This document shows positions 8,672 to 16,859 of a stretch of 64,000 nucleotides of DNA, piece after piece (position 1 is the first letter of the stretch; every line of letters starts with the position of its first letter). The notes under the pieces were generated by a model that searched no databases, was not told the DNA's origin, and was given only the letters and a program-made list of their open reading frames with translations. The translations under genes and the position numbers were made by a program. The stretch lies in assembly GCA_964596775.1 (NCBI GenBank), contig CAZQVN010000019.1, forward strand, positions 1 through 64,000. The letters run 5' to 3'. The DNA comes from CAZQVN01 sp964596775. Its GTDB lineage: Bacteria > Eisenbacteria > RBG-16-71-46 > JABDJR01 > JAWXBZ01.

Positions 8672-9445
8672 TTGAATTCGCGGGACGCGAAAGCGATCGA
8701 CGGGCTCGTCACCGGGCTCGTCGATTCTTTTTTGCCCGGATTCGCTGCCGGGTCGCTGATCGAGGAGGACTGGCGGCGGACGCTGACCGGTCCGGGACCG
8801 GATCTCCGGAGCCGGCTGCTGGCCGGCGCGGCGGCTTCGGCGGCGCTGGGCCGGACCCGGATCCTGGCGCTCCACGCCGGGGCGGCGCGGACCGCCGGCG
8901 TGCCCGCCGCGGAACTCTCGGAGACGCTCCTGTTTCTCGTGCCCTACTGCGGCTGGGCGGTGGCCCTGAACGCGCTTTCGGCGCTCGGCGGAGCGGAAGG
9001 CGGGGCGGGCGTTGGGCCAGCGCGGGCGGGGTCGCCCGGCGATCCGCTCGCCGGCCTGGACCGCGAGGCGCTCCGGAAACTCGGTCACGAAACCGCCCGG
9101 GCCGTGAATCCCCAGTTCGAGAAGGTGGCGGAACGGCTGGGAGCCGCAGATCCCGGCCTGCTCGATCATCTCGTCGAGACGGCCTACGGGGCGGTCTATG
9201 CACGGCCCGGTCTCGATCTCAGGGTCCGCGAACTGGTCGCGGTCGCGCTGCTCACGGTGTCGGGTCACGAACCGCAGTTGAAGTATCATGTGCGCGGAGC
9301 CCTGAACGTGGGTGCGTCCGTGGAGGAAGTGCGGGAGATCATCGCGCAGATGCACCTCCTTGCCGGATGGCCGGCATCCCTGGCGGGCCTGGAAGCCATG
9401 GACAGCGTGGTTGCGTCGAGAAAGGGGACCCATGAAGTTCGGTGA
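8672..9445 (+). CDS. Carboxymuconolactone decarboxylase/AhpD-like protein
   Basis: A TTG start, 12 nt after pckA, gives 257 aa. The C-terminal half (about residues 150-250) is a CMD domain: RELVAVALLTVSGHEPQLKY, HVRGALNVGASVEEVREII and a final LLAGWPASLAGLEAM. The N-terminal half repeats the same helical pattern more weakly (LHAGAARTAGVPAAELSETL). It therefore looks like a double-CMD protein. The CXXC redox pair of AhpD is absent, so a decarboxylase or 4-carboxymuconolactone-type enzyme is more likely than a peroxidase partner. The substrate is unknown. The end overlaps the AlkD-like gene by 14 bp, which indicates translational coupling. Confidence 0.8.
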   Translation: MNSRDAKAIDGLVTGLVDSFLPGFAAGSLIEEDWRRTLTGPGPDLRSRLLAGAAASAALGRTRILALHAGAARTAGVPAAELSETLLFLVPYCGWAVALNALSALGGAEGGAGVGPARAGSPGDPLAGLDREALRKLGHETARAVNPQFEKVAERLGAADPGLLDHLVETAYGAVYARPGLDLRVRELVAVALLTVSGHEPQLKYHVRGALNVGASVEEVREIIAQMHLLAGWPASLAGLEAMDSVVASRKGTHEVR

Positions 9446-10292
9446 ACTGATGCGGGAACTGAAGCTGGCGGGCACCGCCCAGAACCGCAAGGTGTATGCG
9501 CGCCACGGCGTCACGCGGGACATGTACGGCGTGAGTTTTGCGATCCTCGGAAAGCTCAGGAAGAGGATCAAGATGGACCAGACGCTGGCGGAACAGCTGT
9601 GGGCCACCGGAAATCATGACGCGCGCATTCTGGCCGCGCACATTCTCGACGCCAAAGGGATGAAGATGTCCACGTTCGACGCCTGGGCGAAGGAGTGCGA
9701 CAATTACGTGGTGGCCGACGCGCTGTCGGGCCCGGCCGCGACCTCGCCGCACGCCCGGAAGCTCGCCGAAAAGTGGACGAAACTCGGCCGGAAGAAGGAA
9801 TTTGCCGCTTCGGCCGGCTGGAACATCGTCTGCAGGCTGGCCATGGACGAAAAGGGGCTGCACGACAGCTGGTTCGAGGAGCGCCTGAAGACGATCGAGT
9901 CGGCGATCCACTCCAGCCTGAACCGGGTGCGCTACAGCATGAACAACGCGCTGATCGCCATCGGGGCCCGGAGCCCGGCCCTGGAAAGGAAGGCGATCGC
10001 CGTGGCGCGCAGCATCGGCAAGGTCGAGGTCGATCACGGGGAAACGGGATGCAGGACGCCGGATGCCGTTACCTATATCGCGAGGATGAAGGCGCACAAC
10101 GCGAAGAAGAAGGCGGTGGCGGCGAAGAAGTCCGCGGCGCAGCCGAAGAAGGCGGCGGCGGCGAAGAAGACCGCGGTGCCGCCGAAGAAAAAGGCAGAGG
10201 CGAAGAAGCCTGTGGCGCCGCCGAAGAAAAAGCCGGCGGCGAAGAAGCCGGCGGCAAGGAAGTCGTCCGCGCCCCTGAAAAGGAAGTCGTGA
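9432..10292 (+). CDS. AlkD-like DNA alkylation repair protein with Lys/Ala/Pro-rich histone-H1-like tail
   Basis: The ATG at 9432 overlaps the preceding stop by 14 bp and starts MKFGELMREL. Residues 1-215 form the HEAT-like helical repeats of the DNA alkylation repair (AlkD) family, as in LAEQLWATGNHDARILAAHI and FDAWAKECDNYVVADAL. That family excises positively charged alkylated bases. From about residue 224 to 286 the sequence becomes a run of K, A and P (AKKKAVAAKKS, PPKKKAEAKKP), a tail typical of histone H1/HU-extension proteins that would bind DNA non-specifically. Tail-bearing AlkD proteins are less usual than the bare ~220-aa form. Enzymatic activity is inferred from family only. Confidence 0.85.
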   Translation: MKFGELMRELKLAGTAQNRKVYARHGVTRDMYGVSFAILGKLRKRIKMDQTLAEQLWATGNHDARILAAHILDAKGMKMSTFDAWAKECDNYVVADALSGPAATSPHARKLAEKWTKLGRKKEFAASAGWNIVCRLAMDEKGLHDSWFEERLKTIESAIHSSLNRVRYSMNNALIAIGARSPALERKAIAVARSIGKVEVDHGETGCRTPDAVTYIARMKAHNAKKKAVAAKKSAAQPKKAAAAKKTAVPPKKKAEAKKPVAPPKKKPAAKKPAARKSSAPLKRKS

Positions 10293-10394
10293 TCGAGGTG
10301 ACTTACGTCCCGGACTGAACTCCACACGCGCCTCGAGCCGAAACTGCTCACCGTTCTCCGCGAGGGGTATCCGCTCCACCAGCTTCCGCACGAC

Positions 10395-12053
10395 GTGGTG
10401 TCGGGAGTCATTGTCGGCATTGTTGCGCTCCCGCTGGCCATCGCGTTCGCCATAGCTTCCGGCGTCAAGCCGGAGCAGGGGCTGTACACCGCGGTGGTGG
10501 CCGGTTTCCTCATCTCCGCGCTCGGCGGCAGTCGCGTGCAGATCGGGGGGCCGACCGGCGCGTTCATCGTGATTGTCTACGGGATCGTCCAGAAGTACGG
10601 CTACGACGGCCTGGCGATCGCCACGATCATGGCCGGCTTTCTGCTGATTCTCATGGGGTTCGCCCGGCTCGGCACCGTCATCAAGTTTGTGCCCTACCCG
10701 GTGATTGTCGGCTTCACGAGCGGCATTGCGCTGATCATCGGCGCGTCGCAGGTGCGGGATTTCCTGGGGCTCACCATGGCCTCCGTGCCGGCCGACTTTG
10801 TGGAGAAGATCGCGGCCTACGGCCGTGACATCGGCACGCTCAACCCGTGGGCGGCCGGGATCGGCCTGCTGACCGCGGCGATCGTCTTCCTCTGGCCGAG
10901 GATCACCCCGAGGATCCCCGGGTCGCTGGTGGCGATCCTTCTGGCCACCGTGCTCGTGCAGGTGTTTCATCTTCCGGCCGAGACGATCGGCGACCGTTTC
11001 GGCAGCGTTCCGGGGTCACTGCCGATGCCTTCCCTTCCGGAGGTGACCTGGGCCCGGATCCAGGAGCTGTCCCCCGCCGCGGTCACGATTGCGCTGCTGG
11101 CGGCCATCGAATCGCTGCTGTCGGCACTCGTGGCCGACGGCATGGCCGGAACACGACACCGCTCGAACATGGAACTCGTGGCCCAGGGCGTCGCGAACAT
11201 GGTGACGCCACTGTTCGGCGGGATTCCGGCAACCGGGGCGATCGCGCGGACGGCCACGAACATCAAGAACGGCGGCAGAACGCCGGTCGCCGGAATCGTA
11301 CACGCGCTGACCCTTCTCATGATCATGGTCTTTTTCGCGCGCTGGGCGGTTCTCATCCCCATGGCGGCACTTGCCGGAATCCTCGTCTACGTAGCCTGGA
11401 ACATGAGCGAGTGGCGGATGTTCATGCGCTTGTTCCGGAGCCCGCGGAGCGATGTCCTGGTTCTCGTCACGACGTTCCTGCTGACCGTCCTCGTGGACCT
11501 CACCGTGGCGCTCGAAGTGGGGATGGTGATGGCCGCCTTCCTGTTCATGTACCGGATGGCCGAGCTCAGCGAGGCCGGATACATGAAGAGTATGATGACG
11601 GAGGAGGAAGGTCCCGCCGGCACGTCGATTCTCAACCGGGATGTTCCTCCCGGAGTCGAGGTGTTCGAGGTTTATGGAACTCTCTTCTTCGGGGCGGTGA
11701 GCAAGTTCAAGGATGCCTTGCATCGCGTGGAGCGAAACCCACGGGTCCTGATTCTCCGCATGCGCGAGGTCATGGCCATCGACGCCACCGGCCTCGTGGC
11801 GCTCGAAGATCTGGAAGCGAAAACGCGCCGCGAGGGAACGACGCTGATTCTTTCCGGAGTTCATGCCCAGCCCCTGGAAGCGTTGACCCGGGCCGGTTTG
11901 CTGGATCGAATCGGAGACGAGCATATCGCCGGAGACATCGAGGAAGCACTGGAAATGGCCCGGCGGATCGTGGCGGGATCGGACCTTGACGGGGAGGTTA
12001 CGAAGGTGCCCGCAGAGGAGGCGTCCGACAATGCGCATCGCCCTCGTCGGTGA
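10395..12053 (+). CDS. SulP-family inorganic anion transporter with STAS domain
   Basis: This is a membrane carrier of the SLC26/SulP family (sulfate, bicarbonate or dicarboxylate). The transmembrane domain has the family core GVKPEQGLYTAVVAGFLISA and QIGGPTGAF. The C-terminal STAS domain (about residues 420-530) includes VMAIDATGLVALEDL. The first usable start codon is the GTG at 10395. The family's conserved N-terminus (LEPKLLTVLREGY...) is readable in the same frame upstream to about 10332, but no ATG, GTG or TTG occurs after the in-frame stop at 10299-10301. An ACG at 10305, next to GAGGTG, could be the true start, or the ATG was lost by mutation or sequencing error. The 3' end overlaps the next gene by 23 bp. 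Confidence 0.88.
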   Translation: MVSGVIVGIVALPLAIAFAIASGVKPEQGLYTAVVAGFLISALGGSRVQIGGPTGAFIVIVYGIVQKYGYDGLAIATIMAGFLLILMGFARLGTVIKFVPYPVIVGFTSGIALIIGASQVRDFLGLTMASVPADFVEKIAAYGRDIGTLNPWAAGIGLLTAAIVFLWPRITPRIPGSLVAILLATVLVQVFHLPAETIGDRFGSVPGSLPMPSLPEVTWARIQELSPAAVTIALLAAIESLLSALVADGMAGTRHRSNMELVAQGVANMVTPLFGGIPATGAIARTATNIKNGGRTPVAGIVHALTLLMIMVFFARWAVLIPMAALAGILVYVAWNMSEWRMFMRLFRSPRSDVLVLVTTFLLTVLVDLTVALEVGMVMAAFLFMYRMAELSEAGYMKSMMTEEEGPAGTSILNRDVPPGVEVFEVYGTLFFGAVSKFKDALHRVERNPRVLILRMREVMAIDATGLVALEDLEAKTRREGTTLILSGVHAQPLEALTRAGLLDRIGDEHIAGDIEEALEMARRIVAGSDLDGEVTKVPAEEASDNAHRPRR

Positions 12054-12738
12054 TCACGACCCGACGGTCGTCGCCCACCGGGCCATACCGATCGCGCTGG
12101 AGCGGGCGGCCACCGACCTCGACCTGCCGGTGGAGGCCGAGTGGGTCGGCACGGAATCGATCGGGCCCGATCCCGCCGCGCGCCTGTCCGGCTTCGCCGG
12201 CGTGTGGTGCATTCCGGCGAGCCCTTACAGGAGCACCGATGGAGCTCTCAGCGCCATACGGTACGCCCGCGAATCCGGCCTGCCGTTTCTCGGAACCTGC
12301 GGCGGGTTCCAGCACGCGATCCTCGAATACGCGCGGAACGTCCTGGGTCGCGGCGATGCCGGTCACGCGGAGCTGGACCCGACCACTTCGTTCCCGGTGA
12401 TCACCCCGCTGGCCTGCTCCCTGGTCGAAGCGCGGGGCAACGTGCGGTTTGCCGAGGGGTCGCGGTTGCGCGCCTGGTACGGCGCCGCGGAGTCCGACGA
12501 GGGGTATCACTGCAGCTACGGGCTGAACCCGGAGTTCGAGGCGCTGCTTTCCGGCGGTCCGCTCGCGATCACCGCCCGCGACCTCTCGGGCGAGGCGCGC
12601 GGCGTCGAACTCGCCGGTCACCCGTTTTTCGTCGCCACGCTGTTTCAACTCGAGCGCGCCGCCCTCGCGGGCGTCACGCCGCCGGTCGCCCGGGAGTTCG
12701 TGCGGGCGGTGTCACACAGGAAAGGAAAACCGTCATGA
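12031..12738 (+). CDS. CTP-synthase-like class I glutamine amidotransferase homologue
   Basis: The ATG at 12031 (MRIALVGDHD) lies inside the end of the SulP gene. The 235-aa protein resembles only the C-terminal glutaminase half of CTP synthase. It has the nucleophile elbow FLGTCGGFQHA with Cys90 and a GHPFFVAT segment near residue 197. The catalytic His that normally follows (F-H-P-E) is replaced by Gln206 (FQLE). The triad therefore appears incomplete, as in several stand-alone CTP-synthase-like amidotransferases whose role is unknown. No synthase domain lies nearby. The ATGA junction with the DinB gene (12735) indicates translational coupling. Confidence 0.8.
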   Translation: MRIALVGDHDPTVVAHRAIPIALERAATDLDLPVEAEWVGTESIGPDPAARLSGFAGVWCIPASPYRSTDGALSAIRYARESGLPFLGTCGGFQHAILEYARNVLGRGDAGHAELDPTTSFPVITPLACSLVEARGNVRFAEGSRLRAWYGAAESDEGYHCSYGLNPEFEALLSGGPLAITARDLSGEARGVELAGHPFFVATLFQLERAALAGVTPPVAREFVRAVSHRKGKPS

Positions 12739-13256
12739 CGGACCTGCGTTATCCGATCGGACCGCTGACCATGCCGGCCTCGCTCACCCCGGATGAGATC
12801 CGGGCCGGAATCAAGGTGATGGCGGAGACGCCGGCGCGCCTGAGGAAGGCCGTGGCCGGCCTGAACGACAGGCAGCTCGACACGCCGTACCGGCCGGACG
12901 GCTGGACGGTGCGCCAGGTCGTGCACCACGTTCCGGACAGCCACATCAACAGCTACGTGCGGTTCAAGCTCGGCCTGACCGAGGACAACCCGACGATCAA
13001 GCCGTACGAGGAGAAGCTCTGGTCGACGACGCCGGACAACGCCGAGCCGGTCGAAAACTCGCTGCGGCTGCTCGAGGCGCTGCACGAGCGCTACGTGGTT
13101 CTCCTGAATTCCGTCCGGCCGGAGCAGTGGTCGCGCACGATCCGCCATCCCGAGTCGGGGCTGATCCGGCTGGACCAGCTGCTGTCCCTGTACGTGTGGC
13201 ACGGGCCGCACCACGTGGCCCACATCACGGAGTTGCGGAAGCGGAACGGCTGGTAG
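12735..13256 (+). CDS. DinB/YfiT-like metal-dependent protein (putative thiol S-transferase or hydrolase)
   Basis: This 173-aa four-helix protein is of the DinB superfamily, closest to Bacillus YfiT/BstA. The family's metal triad is visible as HHVPDSH (His64/65) and WHGPHHVAH (His159/160 and His163). The conserved DGWTVRQVVHH signature (55-65) is present. BstA-type members transfer bacillithiol to electrophiles, and others are poorly characterised metal hydrolases. The cofactor thiol used here cannot be inferred. It overlaps the upstream amidotransferase by ATGA and is the last gene of the forward cluster. A 20-bp tandem repeat follows. Confidence 0.88.
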   Translation: MTDLRYPIGPLTMPASLTPDEIRAGIKVMAETPARLRKAVAGLNDRQLDTPYRPDGWTVRQVVHHVPDSHINSYVRFKLGLTEDNPTIKPYEEKLWSTTPDNAEPVENSLRLLEALHERYVVLLNSVRPEQWSRTIRHPESGLIRLDQLLSLYVWHGPHHVAHITELRKRNGW

Positions 13257-13266
13257 TGCGGCGCAG

Positions 13267-13345
13267 CGGCCCGGCGGTCGACGAACCGGCTCGGCGGTCA
13301 GCGAACCGGCGCGGCGGTCGACGAAACGGCCCGGCGGTCGGAAGG
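13267..13345. repeat. Imperfect 20-bp tandem repeat (about four units)
   Basis: Units start at 13267, 13287, 13307 and 13327. Each is of the form CGGCnCGGCGGTCGACGAAC with one to four changes; the fourth is degenerate after position 15. It fills the gap between two convergent genes (DinB-like and oligopeptidase B). Confidence 0.85.
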
Positions 13346-13352
13346 CGCCCGA

Positions 13353-15431
13353 CTACTCCGCCGCTCCCACCTGCGACAGGAGGAACGCGTAGTCCTTCGC
13401 CATCTCCTTCCAGGCATCGTAGCGGCCCGAGGCGCCGCCGTGACCCGCGCCCATGTTCGTCCGGAGCAGGAGCAGGTTGTCGTCCGTCTTCACGGCCCGC
13501 AGCCGGGCCACGTACTTGGCGGCCTCCCAGTAGCTCACGCGCGGGTCGTTGAGGCCGGCGGTCACCAGCATGGCCGGATAGTCCCGCGGCGCGATGTTCG
13601 TGTACGGGCAGTACGACTTCATGTACGCGTAGGCCTCCGGCTCGTTCGGGTTTCCCCACTCGAGATACTCCCCGACGGTCAGCGGCAGCGATGCGTCGAG
13701 CATCGTGTTCAGGACGTCCACGAACGGCACCTTGGACACCACGCACCGGAAGAGGTCCGGGCGCATGTTGACGACGGCCCCCATCAGGAGTCCGCCGGCC
13801 GAGCCGCCGAGGATGGCCAGGCGTTCGCGCGAGGTGTATCCCTCCGCGACGAGATGTTCCGCGCAGGCGATGAAGTCGGTGAACGTGGTCCGCTTGTTCA
13901 TCATCTTTCCACCGTCGTGCCACTCCTCGCCGAGTTCGCCGCCGCCGCGGATCGAGGCCACGGCGAAGATCACGCCGCGGTCGAGCAGGCTCAGGCGCGG
14001 GATGGAGAACGTGGCGTCGCTGTTCAACCCGTACGATCCGTACCCGTAGAGCAGGAGGGGGCTCGTGCCGTCGAGCGGGGTGCCCTTCCGGTAGACGAGC
14101 GCCACCGGCACTTCCGCTCCGTCCGCGGCCCGGGCGAAGATCCGCTCCGAGGAGTAGTCGGAGGGGTCGAAGCCGCCGAGAACCTCCGTCCGCTTGAGCA
14201 GCGTCCGTTCCCGGGTGACGAGATCGTGGTCGTACACGGACGGCGGCGTGGTGAGCGACTGGTAGCTGAAGCGGATCACGGTCGTGTCGAAGTTGTAGTT
14301 GGCGGTGAGCGACACCGCGTACGCGCTGTCCGGAAACTCCACGTTGTGCACGGCTCCGTCCCGGAACGAAACGGCGCGGATCGTCCGCAGCCCCTTCACC
14401 CGCTCCGTCGTCACCCAGTGATCGCGGAACACGTCGATGTCCTCGAGCTTCACGCCGGGCCGGTGGGGGAGCAGTTCCGTCCAGTTGTCCGCGCCCGGCG
14501 CGGCCACCTGAGCCGTCACCAGCCGGAAGTTCTTCGCGTCGAGGTTCGTGCGGATGTAGAACAGCCCGTCGCGATGGTCGACGTAGTACTCCATGTCGTT
14601 TCGCCGCGGCTCGATGATCCTCGCCTCTTCGGCCGGCCGGTCGGCGGGGATCACCCGCATTTCCGACGACGTGCTGCTCGTGGACCCGATGACGACGAAC
14701 GCGTCGTCCCGCGTGCGGTACACGTACACGGAAAACAGCGGGTCCTTCTCTTCGCAGACCAGGGCGTCCCTGTCGCGAGGATCGCCGAGGCGGTGGCGGT
14801 ACACCCGGTACGGCCGGCGGGCGGCGTCACGGGTGGTGTAGAAGAGATGGCGTCCGTCCGCCGCCCACTCCACCGAGTCCACGTCCTCGACCCGGTCGGG
14901 AAGGAGGTCGCCGGTGTCCAGGTCCTTGACGAGCAGCCGGTACGTTTCCGACCCGTTCGTGTCGGTGGAGTAGGCCAGGAGGCGGCCGTCGGGGCTGACT
15001 TCGCTGACGCCGATCTGGAAGTACTCGAGTCCTTCGGCGAGGACGTTGCCGTCGAGGACGACCTGTTCCGTCGCGTCGATCGCGGCGGCCGAAGCGGGCG
15101 CCGCCGTCGAACCGGCGCGCTCCTTCCGGCAGTAGATCGGATACTGCCGTCCCTCCTCGGTCCGGGCGTAATAGAAGTGATCCCGGTAGCGGTAGGGGAC
15201 CGACAGGTCGGTCTCCTTCGTGCGCGTCCGGATCTCCGCGAAGATCGCGTCCTCGAGAGCCTTGAGCGGCGCGGTCACCGCTTCGGTCCAGGCGTTTTCC
15301 GCGTTCAGGTACGCGAGGACCTCCGGATTGGTGCGCTGATCGTCGCGAAGCCAGAAGTAGTCGTCGACGCGGGTATCGCCGTGGAGCGTGACGGCATGGG
15401 GTTCGATGCGGGCGACCGGCGGTTTCGGCAT
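13353..15431 (-). CDS. ptrB: Oligopeptidase B (S9A serine peptidase)
   Basis: This cytosolic serine peptidase cleaves short peptides after basic residues. The ATG at 15431 is preferred to a longer frame because it has an AGGA ribosome site and gives 692 aa, the normal family length. The N-terminal seven-bladed propeller starts with DDYFWLRDDQRTNPEVL. The C-terminal alpha/beta hydrolase domain has YGYGSYGLN and RGGGELG. The triad is Ser544 in GGSAGG, Asp629 in GLNDPRV and His664 in GAGHGG. The absence of a signal peptide argues for a cytosolic location. The divergent partner is the MFS gene at 15676. Confidence 0.95.
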   Translation of the reverse strand: MPKPPVARIEPHAVTLHGDTRVDDYFWLRDDQRTNPEVLAYLNAENAWTEAVTAPLKALEDAIFAEIRTRTKETDLSVPYRYRDHFYYARTEEGRQYPIYCRKERAGSTAAPASAAAIDATEQVVLDGNVLAEGLEYFQIGVSEVSPDGRLLAYSTDTNGSETYRLLVKDLDTGDLLPDRVEDVDSVEWAADGRHLFYTTRDAARRPYRVYRHRLGDPRDRDALVCEEKDPLFSVYVYRTRDDAFVVIGSTSSTSSEMRVIPADRPAEEARIIEPRRNDMEYYVDHRDGLFYIRTNLDAKNFRLVTAQVAAPGADNWTELLPHRPGVKLEDIDVFRDHWVTTERVKGLRTIRAVSFRDGAVHNVEFPDSAYAVSLTANYNFDTTVIRFSYQSLTTPPSVYDHDLVTRERTLLKRTEVLGGFDPSDYSSERIFARAADGAEVPVALVYRKGTPLDGTSPLLLYGYGSYGLNSDATFSIPRLSLLDRGVIFAVASIRGGGELGEEWHDGGKMMNKRTTFTDFIACAEHLVAEGYTSRERLAILGGSAGGLLMGAVVNMRPDLFRCVVSKVPFVDVLNTMLDASLPLTVGEYLEWGNPNEPEAYAYMKSYCPYTNIAPRDYPAMLVTAGLNDPRVSYWEAAKYVARLRAVKTDDNLLLLRTNMGAGHGGASGRYDAWKEMAKDYAFLLSQVGAAE

Positions 15432-15675
15432 GGGGTCCTGACGGGCAAGTCCTTGACGTGAAGCGGCTTCCGCACGGTATGTCCGTGCCGCAGCGTGGGC
15501 GATATCGATCTGCGATCGGTCGCCGAGTGTAGCAAAGCCGGGAACCGGCGTCATGCCTGCGTGAGCATCCCGCGCCGGGCCGGCCCGGTCCGTTGCCGGC
15601 GGCCGGCGGCGTCCCCCTCGCATGGCTTTCTCGCTCCTCCCGCCGTAGAATCCGCCTCTCCACGAAGGGAGGCGG

Positions 15676-16857
15676 GTGAACGGCACACGCAACATGACGG
15701 GAAACGAGCGGGGGGCGCTCCTGAGCCTGGCCTTCGCCTACGGTCTCCGGATGCTCGGCCTCTACCTCGCGATGCCGGTGCTGTCGCCGTATGCCGCCTC
15801 GCTGCGGGCCGGCGGCTCGTTCTGGGTCGGCATGGCGGTGGGCGGTTACGGCATCACCCAGGGGATCTTCCAGCTGCCGTTCGGGTCGCTGTCGGACCAC
15901 TTCGGCCGGAAATCGGCGCTGCTGACCGGCCTGGTCCTCTTCGTGATCGGAAGCCTGGTGGCGGCCGTGGCGGAGACGGCGCCGGTCCTCGTGATCGGCC
16001 GGATGATCCAGGGCGCCGGCGCGATCTCCTCGGTGATCGTGGCCACCGTGGCCGATCTCGCGCCGGACGCGATCCGCCAGCGGGCGATGACGATGCTCGG
16101 CGCGATCATCGCCGCCACGTTCGCAATGGGGGTTCTCGGCGGACCGATCCTCGCGGAACACATCTCCATCCCCGGCCTGTTCTACATGAGTGCGGCCATG
16201 GGCGTCCTGTCGATCGTGGCGCTGGTGTTCCTCGTGCCGGAACCGCCGGTCCGCCATTCCGCGCCGCGCCCCACGTTCCGCGAGATCCTCGCGGTGTTCC
16301 ACGATTCGATCCTGCTCCGCATCAACCTGGCGATGTTCGCCCTGCACCTGTCCACCACGGCCCTGTTCGTGATCCTGCCGCTCAGGGTGGAGGAGTTCTG
16401 GCCGCGCGAGGACGCCTGGCGGGTGTACGGCCCGGCCATCGGGGCGGGGATGGTCGCGATGTGGCTCGCGGCGGAGTGGATAGACCGTCACCGGGTGGAC
16501 CGGCCGGTGCTGATCGTCGGCGCCGTCTGCCTGACCGCGGGGTCGCTGGCGCTCCGGTTCGGCCTCGACGGGAAGCCGGGAATCTTCTGGGGACTGTTCC
16601 TGTTCGTCGTCGGGTTCGCGCTGATCGAGCCGATACTCCCGGCGCTCGTGACCCGCTACACGAGCGTCACGGTCCGGGGAACGGCGGCCGGCGCGTTCAG
16701 CATGAGCCAGTTCTTCGGCGCCGGAATCGGCGGGGTGACCGCCGCCTTCTTCCTGGCGCGGAGCGCCTCGCACCTGTTCTGGGTCCTGGCGGGACTGTCC
16801 GCGGGCATCCTGCTGCTGGCGGTGGTCCTGCCCGATCCGCGGAGCGAATCGGGGTAG
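15676..16857 (+). CDS. MFS transporter (YajR-like)
   Basis: This 393-aa transporter has 12 predicted transmembrane helices. The loop 2-3 signature reads PFGSLSDHFGRKSALL, and the TM4-5 region has IGRMIQGAGAISSVIVATVADL, typical of drug/H+ antiporter-like MFS proteins of the YajR group. The C-terminal YajR regulatory domain is absent. The GTG start at 15676 is used here; an ATG at 15694 is also possible. The substrate is unknown. It ends only 2 nt before the stop of the convergent PAP2 gene. Confidence 0.88.
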   Translation: MNGTRNMTGNERGALLSLAFAYGLRMLGLYLAMPVLSPYAASLRAGGSFWVGMAVGGYGITQGIFQLPFGSLSDHFGRKSALLTGLVLFVIGSLVAAVAETAPVLVIGRMIQGAGAISSVIVATVADLAPDAIRQRAMTMLGAIIAATFAMGVLGGPILAEHISIPGLFYMSAAMGVLSIVALVFLVPEPPVRHSAPRPTFREILAVFHDSILLRINLAMFALHLSTTALFVILPLRVEEFWPREDAWRVYGPAIGAGMVAMWLAAEWIDRHRVDRPVLIVGAVCLTAGSLALRFGLDGKPGIFWGLFLFVVGFALIEPILPALVTRYTSVTVRGTAAGAFSMSQFFGAGIGGVTAAFFLARSASHLFWVLAGLSAGILLLAVVLPDPRSESG

Positions 16858-16859
16858 CC

